This document shows positions 29,936 through 33,168 of a stretch of 33,168 nucleotides of DNA, in pieces. Position 1 is the first letter of the stretch. Each line of letters begins with the position of its first letter. Under the pieces are notes generated by a model. That model saw nothing but the letters and a program-made list of their open reading frames with translations. It searched no databases and had not been told where the DNA came from. Source of the DNA: Chloroflexota bacterium (lineage in GTDB: Bacteria > Chloroflexota > Dehalococcoidia > JACQGW01); the NCBI GenBank assembly GCA_016199325.1, contig JACQGW010000387.1, forward strand, positions 1 to 33,168, in the 5' to 3' direction. A program made the position numbers and the translations under genes.

Positions 29936-30038
29936 GAACGCCCCGCTACACGGGGGCAGACCCCCTTACCTCACCACTCCGGTTGCCCGGTGATCCCATC
30001 CGGCGTGTCCCCACGCCCAGCCTCGCGGGAGCGTTCTG
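29936..30038 (-). ncRNA. Candidate structured non-coding RNA, about 100 nt (longer if it includes the hairpin at 29886-29935)
   Basis: An 11-pair closing helix joins GAACGCCCCGC (29936-29946) to GCGGG-A-GCGTTC (30025-30036) with one bulge. Inside are three hairpins: GGGGG/CCCCC (29952-29965), TCACC/GGTGA (29971-29993, a GCAA-containing loop on the minus strand), and GGCGTG/CACGCC (30002-30017). The result is a cloverleaf-like junction. A good minus-strand promoter (30044-30073) would start transcription within a few bases of the closing helix. There is no coding frame of note, and it is not tRNA, 5S, SRP, tmRNA or RNase P by its conserved motifs. Identity is unknown; 6S RNA or an undescribed RNA are open. 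Confidence 0.5.
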
Positions 30039-30043
30039 CCCTC

Positions 30044-30073
30044 AGTATACGCCCCCGGCTCGCCTTATGTCAA
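30044..30073 (-). promoter_or_regulatory. Promoter of the minus-strand RNA candidate
   Basis: Minus strand TTGACA (30073-30068), 18-base spacer, TATACT (30049-30044). Start near 30037-30040, exactly where the RNA's closing helix begins. Confidence 0.7.
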
Positions 30074-30099
30074 TACCGAAAAAGCGGCTCCGCCGCCAT

Positions 30100-30128
30100 T
30101 TGGCACGGACCTGCCCGGATGATACAAT
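30100..30128 (+). promoter_or_regulatory. Promoter of the YczE-like membrane protein gene
   Basis: TTGGCA (30100-30105), 17-base spacer, TACAAT (30123-30128); start near 30135 with a leader of about 70-80 bases. It is divergent from the promoter at 30044-30073, 26 bases apart. Confidence 0.65.
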
Positions 30129-30204
30129 GGCCCATACGGGCGGCCCGGCCGCCAGTCAGCTCGCCGGTGGTGCAGGAGATCGTGATGGTGGGAGCCAGAG
30201 AACA

Positions 30205-30894
30205 GTGGGAGTCGTGAATCCACCGGTCTCCATTGGCGCAGGACGGGCACCGGCATCGGCGCTCGTCTTTGCCGGGCGGCTGGCCCTCCTGATGTTCGGC
30301 ATTGTCGTCTTCTCCTTCGGCAACACGCTCATTCTCCAGGCCAACGTCGGGCTCGGTCCCTGGCATGCCTTCCACTGGGGGCTGACACTGATTCTCCCGC
30401 TCACGTTCGGTCAGGCCAGCGTCGCCATGTCGCTGCTAATGCTCGTCGCCAGTTGGGGGCTGGGCGTGCGGCCGGGCCTCGGCACCGTCGCCAACGGCGT
30501 GCTCGTCGGGATTTTCATCGACATCTTTCTGGGCTGGAAGCTCGTGCCGCGGGCAGACTCCGTGCTGGTCGGCTACCTGATGCTGCTGGCGGGCATTCTG
30601 ATCTTCGGATTGGGCTCGGGCATCTACATCAAGCCCCGCTTCGGCGCCGGTCCGCGCGACAGCTTCATGCTCGGGATGGTCCGGCGGACGGGTTGGCGAG
30701 TCGACGTCGTCCGGACGACGATGGAGATCACGGTCCTGATCGTCGGCGCCCTGCTGGGCGGGCCGATCGGCGGCGGCACGATCGTCTTCAGCCTGACCAT
30801 CGGCCCGGTCGTTCGCCTGTGCTTCCGGGTGTTCGGCATCCCCTTGAGGCCGGTACCGGCGCCACACCTGCCCGCCCGAGCGGCGACTGGGTAG
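30205..30894 (+). CDS. YczE/YitT-type integral membrane protein (229 aa)
   Basis: Five or more membrane helices, with the family's FSFGNTLILQANVGLGPWHAF opening after the first helix and the later YIKPRFGAGPRDSFMLGMVR motif, which place it in the YczE/YyaS/YitT group of unknown function. It resides in the cytoplasmic membrane. The open frame reaches back to 29983, but the promoter at 30100-30128 rules out that start. GTG 30205 (GGGAG ten bases upstream) or GTG 30214 (GGGAG two bases upstream) fit; I use 30205. The next gene begins 74 bases later with its own strong ribosome site and could be co-transcribed. Substrate or role cannot be inferred. Confidence 0.85.
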   Translation: MGVVNPPVSIGAGRAPASALVFAGRLALLMFGIVVFSFGNTLILQANVGLGPWHAFHWGLTLILPLTFGQASVAMSLLMLVASWGLGVRPGLGTVANGVLVGIFIDIFLGWKLVPRADSVLVGYLMLLAGILIFGLGSGIYIKPRFGAGPRDSFMLGMVRRTGWRVDVVRTTMEITVLIVGALLGGPIGGGTIVFSLTIGPVVRLCFRVFGIPLRPVPAPHLPARAATG

Positions 30895-30968
30895 GGCTCG
30901 GTCAACCGGCGCTCGACCCCCATCCCCCTGCGACCAGACGGAGAGACGGAAGAAACAAGGAGGGTACT

Positions 30969-31868
30969 ATGCAGCGCATTGGATTCATCGGTCTTGGCAT
31001 CATGGGCAAGCCCATGGCGAAGAATATTCTGAAGGCGGGGTTCCCGCTCGTCGTTCACAGCCGTAGCCGCGGACCGGTCGAGGAGCTCGTCGCGGCGGGC
31101 GCCGAGGCGGCGAGCTCGCCGCGCGAGGTTGCCGAGCGGAGTGACGTCGTCCTCACCATGCTGCCCGACTCGCCCGACGTCGAGCTGGTGGCGCTCGGGC
31201 CGAGCGGGATCGTCGAAGCCGCGCGCCCCGGCCTCACGCTCATCGACATGAGCACGATCTCACCTGCCATCACCCGCAAAGTGGCGGCGGCGCTCGCCGC
31301 CAGAGGAGGGGCGATGCTGGACGCACCCGTCTCCGGCTCGGACAAGTTCGCGATTGCCGGGACACTCTCGATCATGGTCGGCGGCGACGAGGCGGTCTTC
31401 GAGGCATGCCTGCCGGTCCTCAAGGCGATGGGCAAGACCATCGTTCGAGTCGGCAGCATTGGCGAGGGAGAGATCGTCAAGCTCTGCAACAACATCGTGG
31501 TCGGCGGCACCCTGCTCGCCGTCTGCGAAGGGCTGATCTTCGGAGCGAAGGCGGGCGTCGACCTGAAGAAAATGGTCCAGGCTATCTCCGGCGGCGCCGC
31601 CCAATCGTGGCAGCTCGAGGTCAACGGGAACAAGCTCGTCAATCGGGACTTCAGCCCCGGGTTCCACATCCGCCTGATGCAGAAGGACCTCCGGATCGCC
31701 CTGTCCATGGCCGATCAGCTCGACGTGACGCTGCCGGTCATCAGCCTGGTGAAGCAACTGTTCCAGGGCGTGGAAGGCATGGGCCACGCCACCGACGGCA
31801 CCCAGGCCATCATCGTCGCGCTCGAGCAGCTCTCTGGCGTTCGGGTGGGGGAGCAGGTCGCGTCCTGA
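30969..31868 (+). CDS. 3-hydroxyisobutyrate dehydrogenase / tartronate semialdehyde reductase family enzyme (299 aa)
   Basis: An NAD(P)-dependent beta-hydroxyacid dehydrogenase. The Rossmann start GFIGLGIMGKPMAKN (5-19), MLPDSPDV, the catalytic Lys171 with Asn in EIVKLCNN, and the late FSPGFHIRLMQKDLRIAL motif are present. The substrate-loop motif DAPVSGGxxGA is DAPVSGSDKFA here (119-129), so the substrate may differ from the classical ones; 3-hydroxyisobutyrate, tartronate semialdehyde, gamma-hydroxybutyrate or glyoxylate/succinic semialdehyde (GLYR type) are options. ATG 30969 has AAGGAGGG about five bases before it. It follows the YczE-like gene on the same strand. No catabolic partner is nearby. 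Confidence 0.9.
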   Translation: MQRIGFIGLGIMGKPMAKNILKAGFPLVVHSRSRGPVEELVAAGAEAASSPREVAERSDVVLTMLPDSPDVELVALGPSGIVEAARPGLTLIDMSTISPAITRKVAAALAARGGAMLDAPVSGSDKFAIAGTLSIMVGGDEAVFEACLPVLKAMGKTIVRVGSIGEGEIVKLCNNIVVGGTLLAVCEGLIFGAKAGVDLKKMVQAISGGAAQSWQLEVNGNKLVNRDFSPGFHIRLMQKDLRIALSMADQLDVTLPVISLVKQLFQGVEGMGHATDGTQAIIVALEQLSGVRVGEQVAS

Positions 31869-31884
31869 GCCATCGCGTCGTCTC

Positions 31885-31911
31885 GTAGGAACTCGGGGGA
31901 ACTCGGGGGAG
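31885..31911. repeat. GTAGGAACTCGGGGG dispersed repeat, copy 2
   Basis: GTAGGAACTCGGGGGA followed by ACTCGGGGGAG, nearly the same as 24054-24080. The next bases (31926-31942) add an AACCAGAAACCAG short-word repeat. The 31869-32005 spacer holds no gene and no clear promoter or terminator. Confidence 0.65.
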
Positions 31912-32005
31912 CGGCCGTCGCCTTCAACCAGAAACCAGAAACCGCCGTCCGCGGTCTGGCACAGGAATTGCGCGGGATTGGTGCCGACTGGTAGGAGGAG
32001 ACCCC

Positions 32006-33121
32006 GTGTCCGTCCACCCATCGCACCGCCTGGACCTCGATCTGTCGGCCATCGTCGAAGCGCTGCCCGATGCCTGCATCGTGCTCGATCTTGATGGCCG
32101 GGTGATCATGGCCAACGCCCATGCCCGCCATCTCCTGGGCAACGACGAGGGATCTCCCTCGTCGTTGCACGTCGCCGCCCTGGCCGAGCGGCTCAGGCCG
32201 TCCTCTGCGGTGGGCGCGCCGCACGCGGGCGATGCTCACCCCATCGCCCGCGCCCTGAGAGGCGAGATTCTCCGGCAGATCGAGGCGGTTGCACGGGATT
32301 GCGAGGGCAAGCCCATCTGGGTGGCACTGGACGCCAATCCGATCGTCGGCGGCGCCGGCGAGCCGGTCGCCGTCGTTCTGATCGCACGCGACCTCGCCGA
32401 GCAGCGCCGGCGAGAGCAGATCCGGGAGGAGTTCCTCTCGCTGGCCGCCCACGAGCTCAAGACACCGCTCCAGGCCATCCTCGGCTTCGCCGGCGTCCTC
32501 CAACGACTTCGCCTGGAGGATCACGGATCCGAGCGCGAGCAGCGTGCGATCGGGCACATCAGGCAGGGGGCCATGCAGATGGTCCGGCTGATCAACGAGC
32601 TTCTGGACGCCTCACGCGTGGAGACGCAACACCTCGCCCTGGGTCGAGCCACCGTGGACCTGCCCCACCTCGTCGAGACGGCCGTCGCTCAGTTGGGCGC
32701 CGTCCTCAAGGGCCACCCCGTCGAGGTATGTATCCGCCGCCCGGTGCGAGTCAGCGCCGACCCCGACCGCATCGAGCAGGTCCTGGCGCACCTGCTCGCG
32801 AACGCCGCCCAGCACGGGGGCGCCGGTTGCCGCGTCCGAGTCGAGGTAGACGTACGTGATGCCGACCCGGAGGGTTCTTCGGGCGGAAGCGGTTTCGCCG
32901 TCGTCACCGTGGCCGACGACGGGGCCGGCATCGACCCGGTCGACCTGCCAGACCTCTTCGAGGGTTTCGATCGTGGGACCGCCGGCCGCACCCGTCGGAG
33001 CGGGGCGCTGGGCCTCGGGCTCTACCTCAGTCGCGGGATCGTCGAGGCGCACGGCGGCCGCATCTGGGTCGAGAGTCAGATCGGGAAGGGCGCCGCGATT
33101 CGTTTCACGCTGCCGATTTGA
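32006..33121 (+). CDS. Soluble PAS-domain sensor histidine kinase (371 aa)
   Basis: A PAS sensor (about 12-130; LPDACIVLDLDGRVIMANAHA), a HisKA dimerisation segment with phospho-acceptor His149 in AAHELKTPLQAILGF, and a HATPase_c domain with N-box (LLANAAQHG), G1 box (VADDGAGID), F-box (LFEGFDRG) and G2 box (GALGLGLYLSRGIVEAHGG). It should autophosphorylate and pass phosphate to a receiver protein, but no response regulator is next to it within the window. There is no membrane helix, so it senses a cytoplasmic cue. GTG 32006 has AGGAGGAG about five bases upstream. The receiver domain of the GGDEF fusion at 6455-8809 is one conceivable partner, without direct evidence. Confidence 0.94.
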   Translation: MSVHPSHRLDLDLSAIVEALPDACIVLDLDGRVIMANAHARHLLGNDEGSPSSLHVAALAERLRPSSAVGAPHAGDAHPIARALRGEILRQIEAVARDCEGKPIWVALDANPIVGGAGEPVAVVLIARDLAEQRRREQIREEFLSLAAHELKTPLQAILGFAGVLQRLRLEDHGSEREQRAIGHIRQGAMQMVRLINELLDASRVETQHLALGRATVDLPHLVETAVAQLGAVLKGHPVEVCIRRPVRVSADPDRIEQVLAHLLANAAQHGGAGCRVRVEVDVRDADPEGSSGGSGFAVVTVADDGAGIDPVDLPDLFEGFDRGTAGRTRRSGALGLGLYLSRGIVEAHGGRIWVESQIGKGAAIRFTLPI

Positions 33122-33128
33122 GGGCGGA

Positions 33129-33168
33129 CCCTCACCCTGGCTCGCTGCGCTCGCCGTCCCTCTCCCGC
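33129..33168. repeat. Start of a dispersed CCCTCACC...CCCTCTCCCGC element, cut by the window end
   Basis: CCCTCACCCTGGC (33129-33141) and CCCTCTCCCGC (33158-33168) match the left half of the palindromic element inside cobQ, here with the insert CTCGCTGCGCTCGCC between. The right arm lies beyond the window. Confidence 0.65.

Noticed and set aside
29936..30038. 5S rRNA or tRNA in the structured region
   Set aside because: The helix pattern and conserved bases (no T-loop TTCGA, no CCA end, no 5S loop motifs) do not fit.

Overview
The window is GC-rich, densely coded bacterial DNA. It carries sigma-70 type promoters, a cobalamin riboswitch with tandem terminators, mixed Shine-Dalgarno and possibly leaderless starts, and many ATGA/GTGA gene overlaps. 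Multi-domain GAF/PAS cyclases, a GGDEF fusion, Rhs/YD debris, a CobN chelatase paired with a fused ChlI/ChlD-type subunit, and dispersed CCCTCACC...CTCTCCCGC repeats suggest a Chloroflexota-like organism. That placement is inference; no rRNA or tRNA is present to fix it.

Layout. (1) 1-2740: the 3' end of a polymorphic toxin with an AHH nuclease tip, two tandem paralogous genes in the position of immunity genes, then a headless and tailless Rhs/YD-repeat fragment. (2) 2771-5160: a VOC-family gene on the minus strand with its own promoter and terminator, a polytopic membrane protein on the plus strand, and a short glycosyltransferase family 2 remnant antisense to the end of that membrane protein. 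(3) 5184-11151, minus strand: hutI; a diguanylate cyclase with metallo-beta-lactamase, receiver and cNMP-binding domains; and a GAF-GAF-PAS class III adenylate cyclase. (4) 11173-11506: a compact divergent control region with palindromic back-to-back -35 boxes, then a cobalamin riboswitch and two intrinsic terminators. (5) 11520-28430, plus strand: an almost uninterrupted cobalamin run, btuC-btuF-btuD-cbiE-cobO-cobN-chlID-cobT-cobS-cbiB-cobD-cobQ-cobU. (6) 28640-33168: coaBC, a promoter-linked structured RNA candidate on the minus strand, a YczE-like membrane protein, a 3-hydroxyisobutyrate dehydrogenase family enzyme, a soluble PAS histidine kinase, and the start of a dispersed repeat.

How the genes work together. 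The B12 operon imports corrinoids (BtuFCD), inserts cobalt (CobN plus the AAA+/VWA subunit), adenosylates (CobO), amidates (CobQ), makes and attaches the aminopropanol arm (CobD, CbiB), and assembles the nucleotide loop (CobU, CobT, CobS). The riboswitch should shut it off when B12 is plentiful. Only one ring-modifying enzyme (CbiE) is present, so the rest of ring synthesis must be elsewhere or absent. On the minus strand, a predicted cAMP-making enzyme lies next to a predicted c-di-GMP-making enzyme that has a cNMP-binding domain, so a cAMP to c-di-GMP relay is plausible.

Most notable for follow-up: the structured RNA candidate at 29936-30038 with a good promoter in the right place; the cAMP/c-di-GMP gene pair; a palindromic repeat carried in frame inside cobQ; the palindromic divergent promoter; and the uncharacterised C-terminal domain of BtuD.
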